A DNA stretch of 64,000 nt. Source: a virus. This document shows positions 1 through 5,737 of this stretch, in pieces. Position 1 is the stretch's first letter. The number at the start of each line of letters is the position of its first letter. The translations under genes and the position numbers were made by a program. The DNA lies in IMG/VR virus record IMGVR_UViG_3300049215_000063, positions 1-64,000 of that record; one strand, 5' to 3'. The notes beneath the pieces were generated by a model. The model was not told the DNA's origin. It made no database searches and worked only from the letters and a program-made list of their open reading frames with translations.

Positions 1-285
1 ACGTAATCGGCCGCGTCCGCCTTCAGCTCGGTCAGTGCGGTGCAGCCCCTCGCGTACACGTAATCGGCCGCGTCCGCCTTCAGCTCGGTCAGTGCGGTGC
101 AGCCACTCGCGTCCACGGTCTTCGCCGCGTCCGCCTTCAGCTCGGTCAGTGCGGTGCAGCCACTCGCGTCTACGTAATCGGCCGCGTCCGCCTTCAGCTC
201 GGTCAGTGCGGTGCAGCCACTCGCGTCCACGTAATCGGCCGCGTCCGCCTTCAGCTCGGTCAGTGCGGTGCAGCCACTCGCGTAC
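1..285. repeat. Five tandem 57-bp repeats
   Basis: Units start at 1, 58, 115, 172 and 229 and are almost identical. Variation is confined to a few positions, such as gtaat versus gtctt and gtac versus gtcc at the junctions. Each is an exact multiple of three and encodes one 19-residue unit of the minus-strand protein. The array may continue beyond the window. Confidence 0.95.
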
Positions 286-377
286 ACGGTCTTGATCGTC
301 GATTTGTCCATCGCCATGAAGGCGGCGAGCGAAACGGACTTGTGGTCGACGTAAATAAAAATCTTGTCGGGATTCAT
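1..377 (-). CDS. LRR-like tandem-repeat protein, cut by window edge
   Basis: Begins at an ATG at 377 and runs off the left edge, so only the first 125 codons are visible. After about 32 unique residues (MNPDKIFIYVDHKS...) come five near-identical 19-residue units, consensus ASGCTALTELKADAADYVD. The C-x-x-L-x-x-L spacing is that of short leucine-rich repeats, suggesting an elongated, possibly protein-binding scaffold. It is the last visible gene of the leftward operon starting at 2890. The units differ at very few bases, pointing to recent expansion. Function unknown; the LRR reading is inferred from spacing only. Confidence 0.7.
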   Translation of the reverse strand, partial: MNPDKIFIYVDHKSVSLAAFMAMDKSTIKTVYASGCTALTELKADAADYVDASGCTALTELKADAADYVDASGCTALTELKADAAKTVDASGCTALTELKADAADYVYARGCTALTELKADAADY

Positions 378-456
378 CGGTAGCCCTCCGCGGTTGCTAG
401 TTGACTATTTCGCTTGCTCGTATTCGCCGCGAGCGCGCGTTGTGCAAGCATGATCC

Positions 457-723
457 CTACTCCGCCGCAATCAGTCTGAGCCGCGGCGCCTGTCCCGTAA
501 GCGCATGCCGGCGCTCGTCCATCGCATCAGCGATCCTGCGCAGATCCCGAGCATTGCCGGCCATCTGCAGCGGCCCTAGATCGCCGACGGCGAACATCTC
601 GCCGGCGCCGATCGCGGCATCGAACCGGTCGAAATAACCGCCGCTGCGGTTCACCTTGCGCGCCAGTTCATTGACAAAGGCGCTGATCGAAGCCGCGGTA
701 TCGTTCGGGTCATAGGTTCTCAT
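457..723 (-). CDS. Small hypothetical protein
   Basis: An 88-residue protein with no family I recognise. The start ATG at 723 is preceded by AGGAG about ten bases upstream. The middle (GYFDRFDAAIGAGEMFAVGDLGPLQMAGN) looks globular and the C-terminal part (RDLRRIADAMDERRHAL) looks helical. It lies 31 bp after the ribbon-helix-helix gene in the leftward operon. Confidence 0.7.
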   Translation of the reverse strand: MRTYDPNDTAASISAFVNELARKVNRSGGYFDRFDAAIGAGEMFAVGDLGPLQMAGNARDLRRIADAMDERRHALTGQAPRLRLIAAE

Positions 724-754
724 GGGTACGCGCTCCTGTTACAGAAACGAATTC

Positions 755-1030
755 TCAGTTCCCCGCCGCCGCAACTTCGCGGACCAGATCGCCAGGCAGG
801 CGTGGCTTCGATCCTTCGGCCTGGGCATCCGCCAGTACGAACAACCGAATTGCCGACGACAGATTGTGGCCGCCGAGGTCGCTCTTGATCGTCGCGACAA
901 GGTCGCCCAAGGTCGTCTGCTTGCGCTTGGCGATGGCCTGCAAACCCTTCCAATAGGGTTCCTCCAAGCTGACGGAGGTCTTCTTGCCGGCAATGACGAT
1001 CGAGCGTTTGATGATGGGTGATTGGCTCAT
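755..1030 (-). CDS. Ribbon-helix-helix (RHH_4-type) protein
   Basis: A 91-residue protein. Residues 8-45 (KRSIVIAGKKTSVSLEEPYW, then KGLQAIAKRKQTTLGDLVATI) match the RHH_4 pattern: a beta strand for DNA contact followed by two helices, common in Alphaproteobacteria and their phages. Probably a dimeric DNA-binding regulator of unknown target. The ATG overlaps the stop of the preceding gene (ATGA) and has a strong GGAGGAAA ribosome site. Confidence 0.8.
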   Translation of the reverse strand: MSQSPIIKRSIVIAGKKTSVSLEEPYWKGLQAIAKRKQTTLGDLVATIKSDLGGHNLSSAIRLFVLADAQAEGSKPRLPGDLVREVAAAGN

Positions 1031-1329
1031 ACGATTTCCTCCGTGAATGGTGTCGCGGTCGGTTCCTTGGTGTGGAACGGCGGCTTCGCTGCCTTGTAAT
1101 CCGCGATCGCGAGGGCTGGCCTCGACGCCGTCTTGTAGACCGTGATGGCGTCCGCCAGCTTGTCGGAAAGAGTTTCCAGATCGGCGAGTATCAGGCGGCC
1201 GATATAGCTCTCAAGATCACTGTGTATTGTCGCCAGCAGTTCGATCTTGCCGTCGCATCGCAATAGATCGGCGCCGATATTGCGTAGGTCCACCTGCAGG
1301 TCGACGTGGGGCGGGTGCTTGGTGGTCAT
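1027..1329 (-). CDS. Hypothetical protein in leftward operon
   Basis: A 100-residue protein. The ATG at 1329 has GGGGGAG directly upstream; longer upstream readings lack a ribosome site. Residues 5-65 (VDLQVDLRNIGADLLRCDGK...LADLETLSDKLADAITVYK) are mostly amphipathic helix, suggesting a helical bundle or short coiled coil. Start and stop overlap both neighbours by four bases, so translation is probably coupled. No function assigned. Confidence 0.75.
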   Translation of the reverse strand: MTTKHPPHVDLQVDLRNIGADLLRCDGKIELLATIHSDLESYIGRLILADLETLSDKLADAITVYKTASRPALAIADYKAAKPPFHTKEPTATPFTEEIV

Positions 1330-1412
1330 GACGCTCCCCCGACCGCAAACAGCGAGCGGATGAAATACCCGATCATGGCGCCGATGAAGAGGCAGACGAT
1401 GTAGCCGGTCAT
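1326..1412 (-). CDS. 28-residue single-pass membrane peptide
   Basis: The short frame MTGYIVCLFIGAMIGYFIRS continues LFAVGGAS and is almost entirely one membrane helix. It has a GGGAG site eight bases before the ATG and overlaps both neighbours with ATGA junctions, the pattern of a genuine coupled operon gene. Role unknown; small phage membrane peptides often act in exclusion, lysis control or envelope modulation. Confidence 0.65.
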   Translation of the reverse strand: MTGYIVCLFIGAMIGYFIRSLFAVGGAS

Positions 1413-1636
1413 GATGTGCTCCCGGTGGTTTTGGCGGCGTCCATGCCAACCAAAATCACGCAACGCTCGCAAACTCTTGTATCCAGAGGCTTCGTTGTTC
1501 GAAGGCCGGCGTTGCTGATCTTGATATTGCGGTTGCAGCGAGATCGCAGGTCAACGATACCAAACGGTGCCGTCGCGCGATGATAGGTATCGCCAAGCTG
1601 ATATCTGAGCGGGCGCCCCCAGGTTTCGATTTTCAT
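1409..1636 (-). CDS. Small hypothetical protein
   Basis: A 75-residue basic protein (MKIETWGRPLRYQLGDTYHR...) with one CxxC pair (RVCERC) near residue 58, possibly half of a metal site. A GGAGGGG ribosome site lies nine bases before the ATG. Stop and next start overlap as ATGA. No family recognised. Confidence 0.65.
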   Translation of the reverse strand: MKIETWGRPLRYQLGDTYHRATAPFGIVDLRSRCNRNIKISNAGLRTTKPLDTRVCERCVILVGMDAAKTTGSTS

Positions 1637-1640
1637 CGCC

Positions 1641-1946
1641 TCACCCCTCCGCCATGATGATGGTGACTTCGGCCTGTGCCGGATGCTCGCTTGAAACTGC
1701 CGCCGGGAAGCGCGGGCGGCCTTCGATTAGGGCGATGGCGGCGTGGGCGGCGTCCTCTGCGGCGATTGCTTCGTCTTGCTCGGATCGCATCACGCTTCCC
1801 GGCGCGCCGGACGGCTTGATGCGAAAGACGGGATGTGTGGCCAATAGACCAGTAAGCGCCCCATGCGCCGTAGCGATCACCCTCACCTGCTCGGCAATGA
1901 TCCGGTTGGCGGCGGCGATGCGGGCTTCGTAGGATTGGGTGGTCAT
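1641..1946 (-). CDS. Small helical hypothetical protein
   Basis: A 101-residue protein beginning MTTQSYEARIAAANRIIAEQ. Long alanine-rich helices occupy residues 5-30 and 55-75, with a proline-containing loop (RIKPSGAPGSV) between. It ends five bases before the next start. The alternative frame over the same DNA is arginine-rich and discarded. No function assigned. Confidence 0.7.
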   Translation of the reverse strand: MTTQSYEARIAAANRIIAEQVRVIATAHGALTGLLATHPVFRIKPSGAPGSVMRSEQDEAIAAEDAAHAAIALIEGRPRFPAAVSSEHPAQAEVTIIMAEG

Positions 1947-1949
1947 GGC

Positions 1950-2345
1950 TCAATCCTCCAACATTTCCGACGAAATGCGACAGCCGCACGGAGGTTCTAA
2001 AGCTTCGCCGGAACCATCAACAAGAGCCGATCCGTGCATGCACCGGGGCAGCGGGTGATCGCGCTCGGCCTCTTTGTTCGCCTTGGCGAGAATGGCCAGT
2101 GCTTGGTTTTTGGCCTCTCGTTCCAGTTCTGGCTGGCGTTGCCGCAAATCTAAAATGATCTCACGGCGACTGCGGAACTCAGCAATGGCTTTCCCTTCCT
2201 CCACATCAAATACATAGTCCGTGACACCCGCGAATTGCATGGCGTAATCCCAGACCATATCCATCAGCGCCGCCTTGGAAAGCTTCTCGATCTCGGCCCG
2301 ATGTTCGTCCGGGACATAAACCGGGGGCTGGTTTTTGAGGTTCAT
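1950..2345 (-). CDS. Hypothetical protein with C-terminal Cys/His cluster
   Basis: A 131-residue protein. I chose the ATG at 2345 (MNLKNQPPVYVPDE) because GGAGTGAGG sits just upstream; a GTG at 2354 that overlaps the preceding stop is possible. Residues 60-95 are a charged helix (REIILDLRQRQPELEREAKN). The C-terminus has PRCMHGSAL...PPCGCR, a plausible small zinc site. No family recognised. Confidence 0.7.
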   Translation of the reverse strand: MNLKNQPPVYVPDEHRAEIEKLSKAALMDMVWDYAMQFAGVTDYVFDVEEGKAIAEFRSRREIILDLRQRQPELEREAKNQALAILAKANKEAERDHPLPRCMHGSALVDGSGEALEPPCGCRISSEMLED

Positions 2346-2350
2346 GATCC

Positions 2351-2602
2351 TCACTCCGGATAAGCTTCATCGAACGCACATCCGAGGATCACGTCGCCCG
2401 GAACCAAATCGCGCTCGTAACCGTCCCGCACCGTGAACCGCAGCGCCCGAACCTCCGCTTCGTCGGCGTCGTCGCCCTCGGCTACGGCATAGAGGTAACG
2501 GGCACAGAGGTTGCGCAGCGCCTTGGGGCTCAGGCGATCGATGGCGCTGTCGGGGCTCGAGATGTGCCGGCGGGGATCGGTGTAGGTCGTGGGGGTGTTC
2601 AT
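2351..2602 (-). CDS. Small acidic hypothetical protein
   Basis: An 83-residue protein (MNTPTTYTDPRRHISSPDSA...) with a helical centre (SPKALRNLCARYLYAVAEGDD) and an acidic C-terminus. GGAGG lies about ten bases before the ATG. Second gene of the leftward transcript. No function assigned. Confidence 0.7.
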   Translation of the reverse strand: MNTPTTYTDPRRHISSPDSAIDRLSPKALRNLCARYLYAVAEGDDADEAEVRALRFTVRDGYERDLVPGDVILGCAFDEAYPE

Positions 2603-2605
2603 GGC

Positions 2606-2890
2606 TTAGGCCTCCGCCTTCTGCAGGCGATCCATCACGGCCTCGACCGCATCCTTGGATTCCTTCAGGCCATAGCCAGTCAGGGTACGATAGAGCTTGA
2701 TCGCGTCGATCTTGCGCGTCGTCACCATCGCTTCCAGCAGGAGAACAACATCTCTGCCGTTCGGTAGGGGCGCCGAGGTCGCAAACCGCGCCAGTTCGGC
2801 TTCAGCCTTTTGGGCATGTACCTTCGCAGCTGCGGTTTCCTGGATCGCATTAGTAAGGTGTTTTAAGACGATTTCGAATTCGGCTGACAT
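2606..2890 (-). CDS. L7/L12 C-terminal-domain-like protein, first leftward gene
   Basis: A 94-residue protein starting at MSAEFEIVLKHL (ATG 2890, GGGGGAG nine bases upstream); an in-frame ATG at 2968 lies upstream of the predicted transcription start and is unlikely. Residues 60-90 (KIDAIKLYRTLTGYGLKESK, then DAVEAVM) follow the ribosomal L7/L12 C-terminal pattern (K-x-x-x-I-K-x-x-R-x-x-T-G-x-G-L-K-E-A-K). In L12 this surface binds translation factors. Here it follows a coiled-coil N-terminus and opens the leftward operon under the putative P_L. A role in host translation is inference. Confidence 0.75.
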   Translation of the reverse strand: MSAEFEIVLKHLTNAIQETAAAKVHAQKAEAELARFATSAPLPNGRDVVLLLEAMVTTRKIDAIKLYRTLTGYGLKESKDAVEAVMDRLQKAEA

Positions 2891-2925
2891 CGCTCGTAAC
2901 TCCCCCGTGTCTCTTGATGGGGAGT

Positions 2926-2955
2926 AATATAGTTCGCGATTTGCGAACTTGTCAA
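2926..2955 (-). promoter_or_regulatory. Putative leftward promoter P_L with operator O_L1 in its spacer
   Basis: Reading leftward: TTGACA (2955-2950), an 18-bp spacer, TATATT (2931-2926). The operator at 2932-2948 is a perfect inverted repeat GTTCGC-N5-GCGAAC, with one further matching base on each side, and fills the spacer. A protein bound here would block RNA polymerase. Transcription would start near 2918, upstream of the L7/L12-like gene. Confidence 0.8.
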
Positions 2956-2962
2956 CCATGAA

Positions 2963-2979
2963 ATTCACAAAATGCGAAC
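2963..2979. promoter_or_regulatory. Operator O_L2 (one arm degenerate)
   Basis: ATTCAC-N5-GCGAAC keeps the 6-5-6 geometry of the other operators, with one conserved and one weakened arm. It lies just upstream of the P_L -35 box, centred 31 bp from O_L1. No gene is evident in 2980-3129 between the two operator pairs. Confidence 0.6.
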
Positions 2980-3129
2980 GGCGTCAGTCGCGAGACTGTG
3001 GATAAGTTCTAGCTTGCGGGTTTATCGAGGCGAATTCCAACGCCTCTCGGGTAGCAATAAGCCGTTTTGCCTGGGCATCGAGCGCGGCTGACATGCCGGG
3101 TAGCAAATCAAGATTTTGGGTAAAAGTCG

Positions 3130-3146
3130 TTTCGCGTGTTGCGAAC
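3130..3146. promoter_or_regulatory. Operator O_R2
   Basis: TTTCGC-GTGTT-GCGAAC, a 6-5-6 inverted repeat with one mismatch. It ends two bases before the P_R -35 box and is centred 26 bp from O_R1, mirroring the left side. Confidence 0.65.
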
Positions 3147-3148
3147 GC

Positions 3149-3178
3149 TTGACCTGTTCGCGATCTGCGAACTATAGT
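3149..3178 (+). promoter_or_regulatory. Putative rightward promoter P_R with operator O_R1 in its spacer
   Basis: TTGACC (3149-3154), an 18-bp spacer, TATAGT (3173-3178). The perfect inverted repeat GTTCGC-GATCT-GCGAAC at 3156-3172 occupies the spacer exactly as on the left. The expected start of transcription falls at or next to the ATG at 3186, so the first message may be leaderless. Confidence 0.8.
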
Positions 3179-3185
3179 GGGGGCT

Positions 3186-3416
3186 ATGGCAGTGACCGTT
3201 GATTCTGCAATCGATGACCTTGGAGGAACCGGCGCGGTGTCCGCATGGCTCGGACTTCCGAAGTCAACCGTCAGCACGTGGCGCTCACGCGGCTTTATTC
3301 CGGCCAAGCGCTGGCCGGATTTCGTACGCATGGCCGCCGCCAACGGTTGCGACCACATTACGTTCGAAGCTCTTGCGAGTTTGCCTCCGGTTGCGACGGA
3401 GGCCGCATGTCCCTGA
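3186..3416 (+). CDS. Cro/YdaS-like HTH regulator
   Basis: A 76-residue protein. Residues 8-45 (IDDLGGTGAVSAWLGLPKST, then VSTWRSRGFIPAKRWPDF) form the small helix-turn-helix of YdaS/carph-isopro-like phage regulators, in which G-G-x-x-A-V-S-A-W-L-G and I-P-A-x-x-W-P are typical. It lies directly behind P_R, so it is the best candidate to bind the GTTCGC/GCGAAC operators as Cro or as repressor. No larger CI-type protein is seen nearby. ATG 3186 is chosen because translation from GTG 3177 would require initiation upstream of the likely transcript start. Confidence 0.75.
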   Translation: MAVTVDSAIDDLGGTGAVSAWLGLPKSTVSTWRSRGFIPAKRWPDFVRMAAANGCDHITFEALASLPPVATEAACP

Positions 3417-3427
3417 AAACGCAGAAT

Positions 3428-3503
3428 GCCGCCGTAGCTCAGTCGGTAGAGCAGCCGCTTTGTAAGCGGACGGTCAGGGGTTCGAGTCCTTTCGGCGGCA
3501 CCA
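3428..3503 (+). tRNA. tRNA-Thr (anticodon TGT)
   Basis: Full cloverleaf: acceptor GCCGCCG paired with CGGCGGC, D-stem GCTC/GAGC, anticodon loop TTTGTAA (TGT at 3461-3463), T-arm AGGGGTTCGAGTCCTTT and encoded CCA at 3501-3503. The first anticodon-stem pair is G/A. It sits between two small regulator genes and is probably carried by the phage to read ACA codons. Confidence 0.92.
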
Positions 3504-3549
3504 TTGATCTTGCGGAAAGCCCTTCCGCTCGCTTCTCAGGGCAGCACGC

Positions 3550-3810
3550 ATGACCCTCAGCCCCCGCGACGCCCTTGCTGACGCCCTTTCATGCTTCACC
3601 CGCGCCCAAGCTGGCGCCATCGCCAAAAAAGCCGGCGTGACCGTCCGCCAGGCCGCCAACGCGATCTGCGGACGTCCGGTCGAGACGATCTCATATCTGC
3701 GGATATGCACCGCATTGGAATTCGATCCATTGCCGGAGATTCCGCATCCGCTATTGGGTGAGCCATCGGATTTCATCTTCGGACTGTCGGTGGGGCGCTG
3801 CCCATGGTGA
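3550..3810 (+). CDS. HTH regulator
   Basis: An 86-residue protein. Residues 18-60 (RAQAGAIAKKAGVTVRQAAN, then AICGRPVETISYLRICTAL) fit an XRE/Cro-like helix-turn-helix fold with a recognition helix at TVRQAANAI. Second regulator after P_R and, with the first, a candidate immunity component. No good Shine-Dalgarno sequence precedes its ATG. Target unknown. Confidence 0.7.
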   Translation: MTLSPRDALADALSCFTRAQAGAIAKKAGVTVRQAANAICGRPVETISYLRICTALEFDPLPEIPHPLLGEPSDFIFGLSVGRCPW

Positions 3811-3893
3811 CACGGCAGGGGGCGAGAGGCCACCAATTTAGGGAGTGCAACTCTCCCGACCGCAGCCAAAGTTAGAGAAATAGGAGCGACCCA

Positions 3894-4271
3894 ATGACGG
3901 AAGTAAAATTCTCTGACCTACAAGGCAAGTCACTCAAGAGCATCAAGGTCAGCGACGACAAAGAGCGCGTCGAGATTGAATGCGATGACGGCAAAAAGTT
4001 TGTCATGCTGCACCATCAAGATTGCTGCGAGAGCGTTGCCGTCGAGGACGTGATTGGCGACCTCGCGGACCTAATCGGCACGCCTATCTTGCTGGCCGAG
4101 GAAGCCGTCAGCGACAAAGAGCCGGAAGGCTTCAAACACGAATATCAGCCCGAAAGCCAAACGTGGACGTTCTACAAGCTGCGAACGATCAAGGGCAGCG
4201 TGGACATTCGTTGGTTCGGTTCGTCGAATGGCCACTACAGCGAGAGCGTTTATTTCGAGGAGGCCGCATAA
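3894..4271 (+). CDS. DUF7448-like protein
   Basis: A 125-residue protein. The pattern LQGKSLKSIKV...VEIECDDGKKFVMLHHQDCCESVAVEDV...LIGTPILLAEE...WTFYKLRTIKGSVDIRWFG matches an uncharacterised family common in phages, with a conserved HHQDCCESV core that could bind metal. AGGAG lies eight bases before the ATG. Stop and next start overlap (TAATG). Biochemical role unknown. Confidence 0.75.
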   Translation: MTEVKFSDLQGKSLKSIKVSDDKERVEIECDDGKKFVMLHHQDCCESVAVEDVIGDLADLIGTPILLAEEAVSDKEPEGFKHEYQPESQTWTFYKLRTIKGSVDIRWFGSSNGHYSESVYFEEAA

Positions 4272-4549
4272 TGGGCCACCGTATCGATCCATACCAGCTT
4301 CGCGCCCGCGAACTAGCCGTAGCCTTCGCAATTCGGCGTCGTCTCCAAAATCTGACGCATCGGAATGCGGGCCAAGCCATCGCATCAGCAGCCGCGACGG
4401 TCGTGCGGATCGAGCGCGGCGATGTCATGTCGATCGGCGTTGTGTTGCGTGCCTGCCGGTGGCTGGACATGCATCCGTATGGATACTGCACTCCCTGCCT
4501 CCCCAAAGTTTCACGGGAAACGCGCACTGAAACAGCGGTAGTGCAATGA
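4271..4549 (+). CDS. XRE-like HTH protein
   Basis: A 92-residue protein. Residues 15-70 (ELAVAFAIRRRLQNLTHRNA...AAATVVRIERGD...VLRACRWLDMHPYGY) resemble an XRE helix-turn-helix. It is translationally coupled to the DUF7448-like gene by a one-base overlap. Probable regulator. Confidence 0.6.
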   Translation: MGHRIDPYQLRARELAVAFAIRRRLQNLTHRNAGQAIASAAATVVRIERGDVMSIGVVLRACRWLDMHPYGYCTPCLPKVSRETRTETAVVQ

Positions 4550-4620
4550 CTTACCGCTATATGCCACCCGAAGAAAACGACCGGGTGACCGATGCTGAGC
4601 CCGTGCCCGCACAACCGTGA
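4546..4620 (+). CDS. 24-residue peptide
   Basis: The ATG overlaps the preceding stop as ATGA, giving MTYRYMPPEENDRVTDAEPV plus PAQP. Acidic, proline-rich, no recognised family. Existence rests on coupling only. Confidence 0.35.
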   Translation: MTYRYMPPEENDRVTDAEPVPAQP

Positions 4621-4746
4621 ATGACACCAACTAAACAAACATCAGTCAGTGTCCCAAAAGCGTCCCGTAAGTCAGTTCCCCCGCCCGTAGCGTCTTTTTG
4701 TTGCGTTTGCGTCCGGTTAACGGTCCCTAACCGAACGAGCGCCACC

Positions 4747-4845
4747 ATGATTCACTTCCTGATCGGCTTCGCCGCCATATCGACCGGCCTCATGCTCGGG
4801 CTTGTGATCTATGCCGTCGCCAAGCTCGCGGAGCCGCTGTCATGA
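4747..4845 (+). CDS. 32-residue single-pass membrane peptide
   Basis: MIHFLIGFAAISTGLMLGLV is followed by IYAVAKLAEPLS, essentially one membrane helix. The stop overlaps the next ATG (ATGA). An in-frame ATG at 4621 would add 42 residues of unconvincing sequence, so I use the inner start, although its ribosome site is weak. The 4621-4746 stretch otherwise shows nothing definite. Confidence 0.5.
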   Translation: MIHFLIGFAAISTGLMLGLVIYAVAKLAEPLS

Positions 4846-5123
4846 GCCTGGCGCGGGTGTTTCCTCGTTTCGACAATCTCGATGCCGCGGTCGTCGAGTG
4901 CCTGCGGTCGCGCGCGACGCAGTCGGATCTCTACAGGTGGAGCAAGAAAGCCCGCAGTCTTTGCGTGGGCTACGGGATGGTCGGCACCATCTGTTTCGTT
5001 GCCGCCGCGCTTATCCCCGCCATCGCGCCAGTCTGCGCTCTCATCGGCATCTGTGTGAGCTTCCGTCTGCTCAATCGCGCCCGCATGGCGATCCTGCTCT
5101 ATGAGGCGGCGGGGATTCCATGA
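4842..5123 (+). CDS. Small two-helix membrane protein
   Basis: A 93-residue protein with a soluble N-terminus (FDNLDAAVVECLRSRATQSD) and two adjacent hydrophobic segments at about residues 43-75 (VGYGMVGTICFVAAALIPAI, APVCALIGICVSF). It overlaps both neighbours by four bases. Possible roles include superinfection exclusion, but nothing diagnostic is seen. Confidence 0.65.
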   Translation: MSLARVFPRFDNLDAAVVECLRSRATQSDLYRWSKKARSLCVGYGMVGTICFVAAALIPAIAPVCALIGICVSFRLLNRARMAILLYEAAGIP

Positions 5124-5449
5124 CCCGCGACACCCTCGACATGTTCCAACAGCCCGACCGCGGCCGCTTCGGCGATAACGAAACGCAGCCTCGTCCCGGC
5201 AATGGACCGAAGGTGACCGGATCGTCCCGTCTCGTCGATCTCGATATGGTGCGCCACAACGACGTGATCATGCCGGCGTCGATTCTCTGTTCGCTTGAGG
5301 GATCGAGAACCAAAGCCGTCGTGCTGCCGAATTCTCAGATCGAAGTCGTGGCGACCGGCCCGGTCGAACGCAAGGCGCGGAGTTGCTTCGATCAGAATGT
5401 GCGGGTGACGCTGCCGCGTTGGCTGGCGGAGAAGAAGGGATTGGTGTGA
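5120..5449 (+). CDS. Hypothetical protein
   Basis: A 109-residue protein. The second half (NDVIMPASILCSLEGSRTKA...AVVLPNSQIEVVATGPVERK...VRVTLPRWLAEKKGL) looks like a small beta-barrel ending in a helix. No family recognised. Start coupled to the preceding stop. Confidence 0.65.
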   Translation: MTRDTLDMFQQPDRGRFGDNETQPRPGNGPKVTGSSRLVDLDMVRHNDVIMPASILCSLEGSRTKAVVLPNSQIEVVATGPVERKARSCFDQNVRVTLPRWLAEKKGLV

Positions 5450-5452
5450 GCC

Positions 5453-5733
5453 ATGGCAAGGAGACGCAGCGGATACATTCTGATCGACGTTGAGGATGTC
5501 TTAAACGCGAACTGGACGACGATGATCTGTTGGATGAGTGCCAAAGCAGGAGGCTGATGCCCAGCGGTTATGGCGAGATTTGTGATCTCGATATTGTGCG
5601 TGAAGCATACGACGCCTTGCAACGGAACGCGATGTATGAGGCGCGTGCAATCCTTGACCGGCTGCTGTTTCCGAAATGGAAGTCGCTATCCAAATGCAGC
5701 GACGACTATCAGCTTACGCTAAAGAGCAAATAA
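5453..5733 (+). CDS. Hypothetical protein spanning a -1 frame change
   Basis: The first frame (5453-5557, MARRRSGYILIDVEDVLNAN) looks real only up to DVL. From about 5504 the -1 frame reads RELDDDDLLDECQSRRLMPS and continues to 5733. The switch coincides with CTTAAAC at 5500-5506, aligned as C TTA AAC. This may be programmed frameshifting, a frameshift mutation, or two coupled genes: the first stop overlaps an ATG at 5557 (TGATG) that has AGGAGG six bases upstream. Function unknown; both parts are acidic and helical. Confidence 0.55.
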
Positions 5734-5737
5734 CCGC

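Noticed and set aside
1-285. CRISPR array at the left edge
   Set aside because: Repeats are directly adjacent without spacers and code in frame.
1633-1989. 118-codon minus frame rich in Arg/His
   Set aside because: Alternative frame of the well-supported gene 1641-1946.
2984-3358. 124-codon minus frame between and beyond the operators
   Set aside because: It crosses P_R and the HTH gene in antisense and has no ribosome site; its last 36 codons are the only plausible part.
3504-3549. Attachment site next to tRNA-Thr
   Set aside because: No integrase, no repeat of the tRNA 3' end noticed elsewhere in the window, and phage genes continue on both sides.
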